A stretch of 64,000 nt of DNA from Variovorax sp. HW608. Its GTDB lineage: Bacteria; Pseudomonadota; Gammaproteobacteria; Burkholderiales; Burkholderiaceae_C. The notes below the pieces were generated by a model, which saw only the letters and a program-made list of their open reading frames with translations, was not told the DNA's origin and ran no database searches. The stretch covers positions 4,428,229-4,492,228 of the forward strand of contig NZ_LT607803.1 of NCBI RefSeq assembly GCF_900090195.1, in the 5' to 3' direction. The translations under genes were made by a program, and so were the position numbers. Below are positions 17,437 to 25,644 of this stretch, in pieces. Each line of letters starts with the position of its first letter. Within the stretch, counting starts at the first letter, position 1.

Positions 17437-18138
17437 ATGCACACCACCGCACTCGTCCTCTTCTCCGGCGGCCAGGACTCGACCACCTGCCTGGCCGCGG
17501 CGCTCGACAAGTACGAGCGCGTCGAAACGGTCGGCTTCGACTACGGCCAGCGCCATCGCATCGAACTGGAGGCGCGCGGCAAGGTGCTCGGGCATCTGCG
17601 CGAGCGCTTCCCGCGCTGGGACGCCCGGCTCGGCGAGGACCACATGCTCGTGGTCGACGTGCTGGGGCAGATCAGCGCATCGTCGCTCACGCAGGACATC
17701 GCGTTCGAGATGCAGGCCAACGGCTTGCCGAACACCTTCGTGCCGGGACGCAACCTGCTGTTTCTCACGCTGGCCGGTGCGCTGGCGTACCGGCGCGGCA
17801 TCGACGTGATCGTGACCGGGGTGTGCGAGACCGACTTCTCCGGCTACCCCGACTGCCGCGACGACACCATGAAGGCGATGCAGCTCGCGCTTTCGCTCGG
17901 CATGGACCGGCGCTTCCTGATCGAGACGCCGCTCATGTGGATCGACAAGGCCGCGACCTGGGAGATGGCGCATCGCATCGGCGGCGACGCACTGGTCGAT
18001 CTCATCGTCGAGGACACGCACACCTGCTACCTCGGCGATCGTGCCCAGCGCCACGCCTGGGGCTACGGCTGCGGCAATTGCCCGGCCTGCGAGCTGCGCG
18101 CCCGCGGCTGGGAACGCTACATCGCCTCGACCCTGTAG
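17437..18138 (+). CDS. queC: 7-cyano-7-deazaguanine synthase
   Basis: Makes preQ0 from 7-carboxy-7-deazaguanine with ATP and ammonia, a step in queuosine tRNA modification. 233 aa. The PP-loop pyrophosphatase motif [13 protein letters not shown] is at residues 6-18. Four zinc-binding cysteines are at about 197, 212, 215 and 218 ([17 protein letters not shown]). FDYGQRH and [17 protein letters not shown] are family signatures. An ATG four codons upstream (17425) is an alternative start. The 3' end overlaps the convergent transporter gene by 22 bp. Other que genes are not in the window. Confidence 0.95.
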   Translation: MHTTALVLFSGGQDSTTCLAAALDKYERVETVGFDYGQRHRIELEARGKVLGHLRERFPRWDARLGEDHMLVVDVLGQISASSLTQDIAFEMQANGLPNTFVPGRNLLFLTLAGALAYRRGIDVIVTGVCETDFSGYPDCRDDTMKAMQLALSLGMDRRFLIETPLMWIDKAATWEMAHRIGGDALVDLIVEDTHTCYLGDRAQRHAWGYGCGNCPACELRARGWERYIASTL

Positions 18139-19883
18139 CGGGCCGCCGCGCCGTTCGATTCGGGCACCAGCGTCCAGCGCCTGTCGTGGAAGGCGCCGAC
18201 CGAGGCGCGGTGCGCGATCGACACCATCGCACCGCCGGCGGCCTTCACCCCGGCCGCGAGCCGCTTGTAGAGCGTTTCTTCCGTCTCGACGTCGAGCGCA
18301 CTCGTGGCCTCGTCGGCGAACAGCCACGCCGGCTTGCGCAGCATCACGCGCGCGATCGCGAGGCGCTGCTGCTCACCGCCGGAAAGCTTCTGGCTCCAGG
18401 CATCGCTGTCGTCGAGGCGGGCCGCGAAGTCGGGCAGCATCGCGTCGTTCAAGGCGGCCACGAGCTGTTCGTCGCTGTAGTCGCCCGCCGGCTGCGGATA
18501 GGCCAGCGCGTCGCGCAGCCGGCCATTGGGCACGTAAGGCCGCTGCGGGATGAACATCGCGTTGGCAGGGATCGACACCCGTCCGTGCGCGAAGGGCCAG
18601 ATGCCCGCGAAAGCGCGGAACAGCGTGGACTTGCCGCTGCCCGAGGGGCCTTGCAGCATCACGCTGTCGCCCGGCTGAACCGAGAGCGCGGCGCCCTGGA
18701 TCAGCGGTGCGCCGTCGGGCAGCGCGACGCTCACATCGGCTGCGCTCAGGCCCTGGCCGCTCGGCGCGGGGGTGCGTTCGAGCGGGCTGGCGGCACCGGC
18801 GTGCGCGCGCATCGCGGCCTCGAAGGTGGTCAGACGATCGGCGGTGGCGCGCCACACGGCCACGCGGTCGTAGTTGTCGACGAACCAGCTCAGCGAATCC
18901 TGCACGCGGCCGAAGGCCGAGTTGACCTGCATGAGCTGGCCGAGCTGGATCGCGCCGCTGAAGAAGCGCGGCGCCTGCACGATGAATGCGAAGATCACCG
19001 AGGCCTGCCCGAACGATGCGGTGAAGGCCACGAGGTTCTTCTGCTTGTTGATGAGCTGCAGGTAGTTCTTGAGCACGGCACCGAAGCGCAGCTTGAGCTG
19101 GCCGTGCTCGACTTGCGCGCCGCGATCGAGCGCGATCGCCTCGCTGTATTCGCGCACGCGCATCAGGTGATGCCGGAAGTCGGCCTCGAAGCGCTGCTGC
19201 TGGAAATTGAGGCCGATCAGCGGGCGGCCGATGTAGTGGGTGATGATCGTGCCCGCCGTGCAATACAGGACCGCGATCCAGACCATCGAGCCCGGCACCG
19301 TGTAGGTGCTGCCGAACAGTGTGAGGCTCGTGGTGCCGCTCTCCATCCAGAGAATGCCGATGAAGCTCACCAGGGTGACGACCGCGTTGAGCAGGCCCAT
19401 CGACAGCGTCATCGTGTAGTCGGTGAACATCTGCATGTCCTCCTGGATGCGCTGGTCGGGGTTGTCGGGCGACTCGCCGTCCTGCCGGCCGTAGCGCGCG
19501 AGCTCGAGCCGGTAGAAGGTGTTGTCGGCCATCCAGCGGCCGAGGTAGTTGCGCGTCATCCATGCACGCCAGCGCAACTGCAGCAACTGGGTCAGGTAGA
19601 ACTTGAGGATCGCGATGACGATGTAGCCGGCGGCGATCCAGCAGAAGAAGACGATCTCGCGCCAGAACACCGCCTGGTCCTTGTTCTGCAGGGCGTCGTA
19701 GAAGCGCGCGTACCACTGGTTGTTGAGCACCAGCATGTAGACCACGCCCAGATTGAGCGCGACGATCGCGGCGAGGAGTCCGCGCGCCTTCCATCTTTCT
19801 TCCGAGCGGAAGTACGGCGCGGCCAGCGCGCCGATGCGGCGCAGCGTGGTGAGGAGGTTGTGGGAAACGGCAGGATCTGTCAT
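18117..19883 (-). CDS. ABC transporter, fused permease/ATPase of SbmA-BacA/ABCD type
   Basis: 588 aa. The N-terminal membrane domain (about 1-330, ABC_membrane_2/SbmA-BacA type) has six hydrophobic segments and family sequence such as [27 protein letters not shown] and [13 protein letters not shown]. The C-terminal ABC domain has GPSGSGKST (about 425), LSGGEQQR and [10 protein letters not shown]. Relatives include YddA-like and peroxisomal ABCD transporters; substrates include peptides, vitamins and fatty acyl-CoAs, so none can be assigned here. It is convergent with queC and overlaps its last 22 bp. No partner gene is attached. Confidence 0.88.
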   Translation of the reverse strand: MTDPAVSHNLLTTLRRIGALAAPYFRSEERWKARGLLAAIVALNLGVVYMLVLNNQWYARFYDALQNKDQAVFWREIVFFCWIAAGYIVIAILKFYLTQLLQLRWRAWMTRNYLGRWMADNTFYRLELARYGRQDGESPDNPDQRIQEDMQMFTDYTMTLSMGLLNAVVTLVSFIGILWMESGTTSLTLFGSTYTVPGSMVWIAVLYCTAGTIITHYIGRPLIGLNFQQQRFEADFRHHLMRVREYSEAIALDRGAQVEHGQLKLRFGAVLKNYLQLINKQKNLVAFTASFGQASVIFAFIVQAPRFFSGAIQLGQLMQVNSAFGRVQDSLSWFVDNYDRVAVWRATADRLTTFEAAMRAHAGAASPLERTPAPSGQGLSAADVSVALPDGAPLIQGAALSVQPGDSVMLQGPSGSGKSTLFRAFAGIWPFAHGRVSIPANAMFIPQRPYVPNGRLRDALAYPQPAGDYSDEQLVAALNDAMLPDFAARLDDSDAWSQKLSGGEQQRLAIARVMLRKPAWLFADEATSALDVETEETLYKRLAAGVKAAGGAMVSIAHRASVGAFHDRRWTLVPESNGAAARYRVEAM

Positions 19884-19982
19884 GGCGTGAGCATGGGGCT
19901 CGCCCGGACGGGCGCGTTGCGCCGATCGTAGCGCCGGGCCGCCCGTCTTTCTTAGGTCATTCTGAAGCGCGAAGCCGGCCGT

Positions 19983-21401
19983 TCAGGCCGTGTGCGGGTG
20001 CCTTGCGCTCTCGTACAGCATGCGCGCGAGGTCGCGATGCCGTGCCAGAAGCGGTGCGAGTTCGACGTCCTCGAAGCGTCCGCCCTGGATGCGGACACGT
20101 CCGTTGACAACGCAGAGGGCGACCGCGCCGGGCTGGCAGAACACCAGCGCCGCCACCGGATCGTGGCCCGCGCCGGCATGCGCGACGCCGCGGAGGTCGA
20201 AGCCGACGAGGTCCGCCGACATGCCCGGCGCGAGCGCGCCGATGTCGTCGCGGCCGAGCACGCGCGCGCCGCCCAGGGTTGCGATCTCCAGCGCCTCGCG
20301 CGCCGTCATCGCGGCGGGGCCGAAGCCCACGCGCTGCAGCAGCATGGCTTGCCGGGCCTCGCCGAGCAGGTGCGCGCCGTCGTTCGACGCACTGCCGTCC
20401 ACCCCGAGCCCCACCGGCACGCCGGCGCGGCGCATCGCGCCGATGGGCGCGATGCCCGAGGCCAGGCGCATGTTCGAGCACGGGCAATGCGCGACGCCGG
20501 TGCCGGTGCGGCCGAAGAGCGCGATCCCGGCCTCGTCGAGCTTCACGCAGTGGGCGTGCCAGACGTCGCGGCCGACCCAGCCGAGGTCCTCGGCGTACTC
20601 GGCGGGCGTCATGCCGAACTTCTCGCGCGAGTAGGCGATGTCGTTGTCGTTCTCGGCCAGATGGGTGTGCAGCGACACGCCGCGCTCGCGCGCCAGTTCG
20701 GCCGACAGGCGCATGAGGTCGCGCGAAACGGAGAAAGGCGAGCAGGGCGCGAGCACGATGCGCCGCATCGCGTGGCGCGACGGATCGTGCCAGCGGCCGA
20801 TGAGGCGGTCGCTGTCGCGCAGGATGGCGTCTTCGGACTCGACCACTTCGTCGGGCGGCAGACCGCCCAGGCTGCGGCCCACGCTCATGCTGCCGCGCGC
20901 GGCGTGGAAGCGCATGCCCATTGCCTCTGCGGCCTCGATCGAGTCGTCGAGCCGTGCGCCGTTGGGGAAGAGGTAGAGGTGGTCGCTGGTCGTCGTGCAG
21001 CCGGAGAGCATCAGCTCGGCCATCGCGGTTTGCGTCGAGACGCGGATCATCTCCGGCGTGATGCGCGCCCACAGCAGGTAGAGGTGGCTCAGCCAGCCGA
21101 AGAGCTCGGCGTCCTGCGCCTCGGGCACCGCACGCGTGAGGCTCTGGTACATGTGGTGGTGCGTGTTGACCAGCCCGGGCAGCACCACATGGCCGCGCAT
21201 GTCGATCGCGTCGGCCTGCCCGCTCTGCACCGCATCGGCATACGCGGGCGGCAGTTCGGCGGAGGGCCCGACCCAGGCGATGGCGGGCCCTTCGGCGACC
21301 ACCGCGCCATCGGGAATCTCGCGCCGGGCGGCGTCCATCGTGACCAGCACGTCGGCATGCCGGACGATCAGGGGGCGATGCGGCGCATGCGTGCTCGTCA
21401 T
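19983..21401 (-). CDS. Amidohydrolase, probable 8-oxoguanine deaminase
   Basis: 472 aa metal-dependent amidohydrolase of the AtzB/TrzN/guanine-deaminase group. Metal ligands are visible in NTHHHMYQ, SLHTHLAEN, VWHAHCVK and GLGVDGSASND. The sequence around LTRAVPEAQDAELFGWL and GCTTTSDHLYLFP is what I associate with 8-oxoguanine deaminases that convert 8-oxoguanine to urate; hydroxyatrazine-type hydrolases are the alternative. It starts in a 4-bp ATGA overlap with the 5'-nucleotidase gene, so nucleotide dephosphorylation and base deamination look coupled. Confidence 0.82.
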   Translation of the reverse strand: MTSTHAPHRPLIVRHADVLVTMDAARREIPDGAVVAEGPAIAWVGPSAELPPAYADAVQSGQADAIDMRGHVVLPGLVNTHHHMYQSLTRAVPEAQDAELFGWLSHLYLLWARITPEMIRVSTQTAMAELMLSGCTTTSDHLYLFPNGARLDDSIEAAEAMGMRFHAARGSMSVGRSLGGLPPDEVVESEDAILRDSDRLIGRWHDPSRHAMRRIVLAPCSPFSVSRDLMRLSAELARERGVSLHTHLAENDNDIAYSREKFGMTPAEYAEDLGWVGRDVWHAHCVKLDEAGIALFGRTGTGVAHCPCSNMRLASGIAPIGAMRRAGVPVGLGVDGSASNDGAHLLGEARQAMLLQRVGFGPAAMTAREALEIATLGGARVLGRDDIGALAPGMSADLVGFDLRGVAHAGAGHDPVAALVFCQPGAVALCVVNGRVRIQGGRFEDVELAPLLARHRDLARMLYESARHPHTA

Positions 21402-22309
21402 GACCCGCCCGGTGCCTCGTTGCTGATGCCGCTCGCGACATGGCCCGCCGGCACATGGCGGGCCGCCGAATCGACGTGGCCGGTCTGGTCGTCGAAGAAG
21501 AAGTCGGGTTCGAATTCGCGCAGGAACTCGCCCTTGGGCAGGCCGGCGAGGAACATCGCTTCGTCGACCTTGATGTTCCATTTCATCAGCGTGCGGATGG
21601 CGCGCCTGTGCGCCGGGGCTCCGCGCGCGGTGACCAGCGCGGTGCGGATGCGCATGCGCGAGGTGCCCGATTGCTGCAGCCGGTGCAGCGCCACGAGAAA
21701 GGGCTTGAAGGGGCCTTCGGACAGCGGCTCGTCGGCCTTGCTCGATTCATGCTGCTGGAAGGCCGCGAGGCCGTCGCGCTGGAACACGCGCTCGGCCTCG
21801 TCGCTGAAGAGCACCGCGTCGCCGTCGAATGCGATGCGCAGCTCGTCAGGGTAGTGGTCGGTGGCGCGCACCGCCTCGACCATCACGTGCGCGGCCGGAA
21901 AGCCGGCGGCCAGCGCCTCGCGCACGTCGTGCGGGTTGGCCGACAGGAAGATGTCGGCGTTGAGCGGTCGCAGGTAGCCGAAGGGCGCCCGCCCTTGCGT
22001 GAAGACGCCGCGTTGCAACTGCATCTCGGCCGCCGCGCCCGATTGGAAGATGCGCATGCCCGAGACCGGGTCGTTGCGCGAGAGGATCACGACCTCCACC
22101 CGCTGCACGCCGTCTTCGTTGAAGCGCAGCAGCTTGCGCACCATCGCGTGCGCGATGCCCGGCCGCGCGGGCACGTCCAGCCGTTCGAGCTGCAGGCGCA
22201 TGTAGCCCTCGTGATCGCCCGATTCGAAGACGCGGTTCTCTTCTTCGAGATCGAACAGCGCGCGCGATGAGATCGCGACCACGAGCTTGTCTTCGAGAGT
22301 GACCGGCAT
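21398..22309 (-). CDS. 5'-nucleotidase (cytosolic 5'-nucleotidase I-like family)
   Basis: 303 aa, soluble. The N-terminus VVAISSRALFDLEEENRVFE and the segments VVILSRNDPVSGMRIFQS, LSANPHDVREAL and RIAFDGDAVLFSDEAE match the PF06189-type 5'-nucleotidases, which hydrolyse nucleoside monophosphates. WNIKVDEAMFLAGLPKGEFL near the C-terminus is also characteristic. It lies 3 bp after gspF and overlaps the deaminase gene, so it may be transcribed from the gspF promoter although it is unrelated to secretion. A role in salvage or removal of damaged purine nucleotides fits the partner. Confidence 0.88.
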   Translation of the reverse strand: MPVTLEDKLVVAISSRALFDLEEENRVFESGDHEGYMRLQLERLDVPARPGIAHAMVRKLLRFNEDGVQRVEVVILSRNDPVSGMRIFQSGAAAEMQLQRGVFTQGRAPFGYLRPLNADIFLSANPHDVREALAAGFPAAHVMVEAVRATDHYPDELRIAFDGDAVLFSDEAERVFQRDGLAAFQQHESSKADEPLSEGPFKPFLVALHRLQQSGTSRMRIRTALVTARGAPAHRRAIRTLMKWNIKVDEAMFLAGLPKGEFLREFEPDFFFDDQTGHVDSAARHVPAGHVASGISNEAPGGS

Positions 22310-22312
22310 ACG

Positions 22313-23545
22313 CTACTTGACGAACTGGTTGAGCTGGATGATCGGCATCAGCACCGCCAGCACGATCAGCATCACGACGCCGCCCATCGCCACGATCAGC
22401 AGCGGCTCGAGGATCGTCGCCAGATGCATGGCGCGGCGCTGCACCTCGGCGCCGAGCTGGTTGGCTGCGCGCTGCAGCATCAGCGGCAAGGTGCCGGTCT
22501 GTTCGCCGAGCCGCGCGAACATCGAGACGATGCCCGGGAAGCGCTTCTTCTGCGCCAGTGCCGATGCGAGCGGCGCGCCTTCGCGCACCAGCACCAGCGC
22601 ATCGAGCGCGTCGGCGCGCATGGCGCGGTTGCCCAGGGTTTCGGAGGCCGCCTGCAGCGCGCGAAGAATCGGCACCCCGGCCGTGGCCAGCATCGCGAGC
22701 GTGCTCGCGAAGCGCGCCGCGTTGTAGCCGCGCGAGAGCTTGCCGACCAGCGGCAGGTTGAGCCAGGCCGCGTCGAAGCGCTCGCGCAATGCGGCACGCG
22801 AGAGCGCGATGCGCCCGCCGAGGGCTGCGAGGACGACCACGCCCAGCATCGCCCACCCATAGTGGCGCACGAAGTCGCTGATCGCGAGCATGGCGACGGT
22901 AAGGATCGGCAGCGCCCGCTTGGTGCCGGCGAACACGTTCGCCACCTGCGGCACCACGTAGCTCACGAGGAAGACGACGATCACGATCGCGACCACGGTC
23001 ACGATCGCCGGATAGAGCGCCGCGCCGACCAGCTTCTGCTGCAGCGCCTGTCGCTGCTCCAGGTCGTCCGCCAAGCGTTCGAGCACCAGGCCGAGATTGC
23101 CGCTTTGTTCGCCGGCGCCGATCACGGCGGTGTAGATCGAGGAGAACTCGCGCGGATGCTGCGAGAGCGCGCGTCCGAAGGGCGAGCCTGCGTTGACCTC
23201 GGCGCGCAGGGAGGCCACGAGGTTGCGCTGCGCCTCGCTCTCCGCCTCGTCGGTGAGCGCCGTGAGCGCGCGTTCGAGCGGCAGTCCCGACGACACCAGC
23301 CCGGCCAGCTGGCGCGTCCAGACGGCCAGGGTGGTCGAGTTGAAGATGCGGCCGCCGCCGATCACGCGCTTCCAGCCGCCGGCGGCCGGCGCGCCGCTTT
23401 CGGCACTGCCGACCACCGTCACCTCGAGCGGGATCAGCGACTGGGCACGCAGCATGCCGCGCGCGCTGCGCGCGGTGTCGGCTTCGAGTACGCCCTTGCG
23501 GGGCTGCCCCTGTTGGTCTATGGCTTCGAAGGAATAGGCAGGCAT
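22313..23545 (-). CDS. gspF: Type II secretion inner-membrane platform protein GspF
   Basis: 410 aa. Begins MPAYSFEAIDQQGQPRKG, the usual GspF/PilC opening. Two copies of the T2SSF helical domain (about 70-195 and 275-400) each precede membrane segments, and the protein ends LMPIIQLNQFVK after a hydrophobic helix. The platform couples the GspE ATPase to pseudopilus growth. Here it is separated from gspE by an opposite-strand gene and must use its own promoter in the 95-bp gap around 23550-23640. Confidence 0.95.
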   Translation of the reverse strand: MPAYSFEAIDQQGQPRKGVLEADTARSARGMLRAQSLIPLEVTVVGSAESGAPAAGGWKRVIGGGRIFNSTTLAVWTRQLAGLVSSGLPLERALTALTDEAESEAQRNLVASLRAEVNAGSPFGRALSQHPREFSSIYTAVIGAGEQSGNLGLVLERLADDLEQRQALQQKLVGAALYPAIVTVVAIVIVVFLVSYVVPQVANVFAGTKRALPILTVAMLAISDFVRHYGWAMLGVVVLAALGGRIALSRAALRERFDAAWLNLPLVGKLSRGYNAARFASTLAMLATAGVPILRALQAASETLGNRAMRADALDALVLVREGAPLASALAQKKRFPGIVSMFARLGEQTGTLPLMLQRAANQLGAEVQRRAMHLATILEPLLIVAMGGVVMLIVLAVLMPIIQLNQFVK

Positions 23546-23640
23546 GGGGGACGGGTTGCAGAATGCGCGAGCCCGCATTGTCGGCGTTCGGCAGGCCGAT
23601 ACGCCACTGGGCGCCGCCATACCGACCGGAGGGGTTCATC

Positions 23641-24210
23641 ATGCCGATTCGCACGCCCGTCGCCGTCGCTGCCCTGCTCGGCGCCCTTGCCATTCCCGCC
23701 TGGGCGCACCCCACCTTCAGCGGTTACCTCTGTTGCAACCTGCGCACCGACGGCAGCTGGGCCAGCGACAGCAACTATGCCGAAGGTGGTAAGCGCATCA
23801 TCCCGGTGGGCACGCCGGTGCGGGTGACGGGCTATGGCCGCTACCGCGTGCACGTCGAGATCAACGGCGGCAAGCAGGACATCGGCAACGACTACAGCCG
23901 CGACATCGACCTCGGCGCGTTCGCCCAGCGCTGGGTGGTGCAGGAAGACCCGGCCGCCAGGATCGCGAGTTTCCCGCCGAAGATCCAGGCAGCCATCAAG
24001 GAAGCACGCGTGACCAAGGGCATGACGCGCGAGCAGGTCGCGATGGCGGTCGGCTGGCCGATCAGCAGCGAGAACCCGAAGCTCGACGCCGAGATGTGGC
24101 GCATGTGGATCAGCAGCTTCGCCGAATACCAGGTCGTCTTCGACAAGGCCGGCAAGGTGCGCGAGATCGTGACCGATCCGCAGACCAAGAACCTGGTGGT
24201 GGCGGACTGA
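23641..24210 (+). CDS. Exported protein with SmpA/BamE-like C-terminal region
   Basis: 189 aa. Start at 23641 with GGAGG upstream. Signal peptide residues 1-22 (ALAIPAWA then HPTF). A cysteine pair follows (LCCNL), then a strand-rich middle (RVTGYGRYRVHVEINGG) and a C-terminal stretch, KEARVTKGMTREQVAMAVGWP through VFDKAGKVREIV. That reads like the BamE/SmpA fold, with its conserved G-M-T-x-x-x-V turn. It sits alone on plus between gspF and gspE and ends 1 bp from the gspE stop, so it is an insertion in the secretion cluster rather than a Gsp subunit. Function unknown. Confidence 0.75.
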   Translation: MPIRTPVAVAALLGALAIPAWAHPTFSGYLCCNLRTDGSWASDSNYAEGGKRIIPVGTPVRVTGYGRYRVHVEINGGKQDIGNDYSRDIDLGAFAQRWVVQEDPAARIASFPPKIQAAIKEARVTKGMTREQVAMAVGWPISSENPKLDAEMWRMWISSFAEYQVVFDKAGKVREIVTDPQTKNLVVAD

Positions 24211-24211
24211 G

Positions 24212-25633
24212 CTATTCCCGGGTGACCCGGAGCAGCTCGGCGCGGGATGTGACGCCGGCCTTGACCAGCCGTTCGCCGTCCTCGCGCATCGAGCGCAGCC
24301 CGCCGCGCTCGCCCGCCACGAAGATCTGGCTTTCGGGCGCGCGGCTGTGGATCAGCGATTGCACCGTGTCGTCGGCCACCAGCAGCTCGAAGATGCCGGT
24401 GCGGCCCTGGTAGCCGGTCTGGCCGCAGGCGTCGCATCCGACCGGCACCGCTTCGCCGCCGCCGGGCCCGGGCGCCGAGCACACCGGGCACAGCTTGCGC
24501 ACCAGCCGCTGCGCGAGCACGCCGAGCAGCGATGAACTCAGCAGGAAGGGCTCGACGCCCATGTCGGTCAGCCGGGTCACCGCGCTGACGGAATCGTTGG
24601 TGTGCAGCGTCGCGAACACGAGGTGGCCGGTGAGCGAGGCCTGGATCGCGATCTGCGCGGTCTCGAAGTCGCGGATCTCGCCGATCATGATCACGTCCGG
24701 GTCCTGCCGCAGGATCGCGCGCAGGGCCTTGGCGAAAGTCAGGTCGATCTTCGCGTTGACCTGCGTCTGGCCGACGCCGGGCAGCTCGTATTCGATCGGG
24801 TCTTCCACCGTCATGATGTTGCTGCTGCTGGCATCGAGCTGGCCGAGCGCCGCGTAGAGCGTAGTCGTCTTGCCCGAGCCGGTCGGCCCGGTCACGAGGA
24901 CGATGCCGTGCGGCTGTCCGATCAGGTGCTCGAAGCGCGCGCGCGTGTCGCCCAGCATGCCGACCGATTCGAGCGTGAGCTTGCTCTCGGACTTGTCGAG
25001 CAGACGCAGCACCGCGCGTTCGCCGTGCGCCGACGGCAGCGTCGAGACCCGCACGTCCACCGCGCGCGTGCCGATGCGCAGGCTGATGCGGCCGTCCTGC
25101 GGCAGCCGTTTCTCGGAGATGTCGAGGTCGGCCATGATCTTCAGGCGCGAGATCAGGGCCGCATGCAGCGCGCGATTCGGCTGCACCACTTCGCGCAGCG
25201 TGCCGTCGATGCGGAAGCGCACCGACGAGGTCCGCTCGTAGGGCTCGATGTGGATGTCGCTCGCGCCGTCGCGCGCCGCCTGGGTGAGCAGCGCGTTGAG
25301 CATGCGGATGATCGGTGCGTCGCCGGCGGACTCGAGCAGGTCCTCGACCGCGGGCAGCTCCTGCATCATGCGCGAGAGGTCGGCATCGCTCTGCACCTCG
25401 CTGACCACCGCAGCGGCGTTGGACTCGCCCTGCGCATAGGCGGCGCTGATGCGCTTGGCGAGCTGGTCGGGCGCGAGCGGCTCGAAGGCCTTGACCTGGA
25501 ACTTGCGCAGCACCTCGCCGAGCGCGCTGCGCGGCGGCACCTTCGGCATCCAGAGCGTCAGGTTGCCGTCGTCCGTTTCCTCGAGCAGCAGCTGCTGGCT
25601 GCGCGCGAAAGCGTAGGGAAGAGGGTAGCGCAT
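24212..25633 (-). CDS. gspE: Type II secretion ATPase GspE
   Basis: 473 aa cytoplasmic hexameric ATPase that drives pseudopilus assembly. N-terminal N1E-like domain about 1-100. In the ATPase core, Walker A GPTGSGKTTT is at 249-258, the Asp box at EDPIEYEL and Walker B DPDVIMIGEIRD at 311-322. A zinc tetracysteine is formed by C382, C385, C400 and C403, as in type II rather than type III/IV systems. It follows gspD with 11 bp between. The ATG at 25633 was chosen because longer in-frame sequence lies inside gspD. Confidence 0.96.
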   Translation of the reverse strand: MRYPLPYAFARSQQLLLEETDDGNLTLWMPKVPPRSALGEVLRKFQVKAFEPLAPDQLAKRISAAYAQGESNAAAVVSEVQSDADLSRMMQELPAVEDLLESAGDAPIIRMLNALLTQAARDGASDIHIEPYERTSSVRFRIDGTLREVVQPNRALHAALISRLKIMADLDISEKRLPQDGRISLRIGTRAVDVRVSTLPSAHGERAVLRLLDKSESKLTLESVGMLGDTRARFEHLIGQPHGIVLVTGPTGSGKTTTLYAALGQLDASSSNIMTVEDPIEYELPGVGQTQVNAKIDLTFAKALRAILRQDPDVIMIGEIRDFETAQIAIQASLTGHLVFATLHTNDSVSAVTRLTDMGVEPFLLSSSLLGVLAQRLVRKLCPVCSAPGPGGGEAVPVGCDACGQTGYQGRTGIFELLVADDTVQSLIHSRAPESQIFVAGERGGLRSMREDGERLVKAGVTSRAELLRVTRE

Positions 25634-25644
25634 CAATTTTCGTC

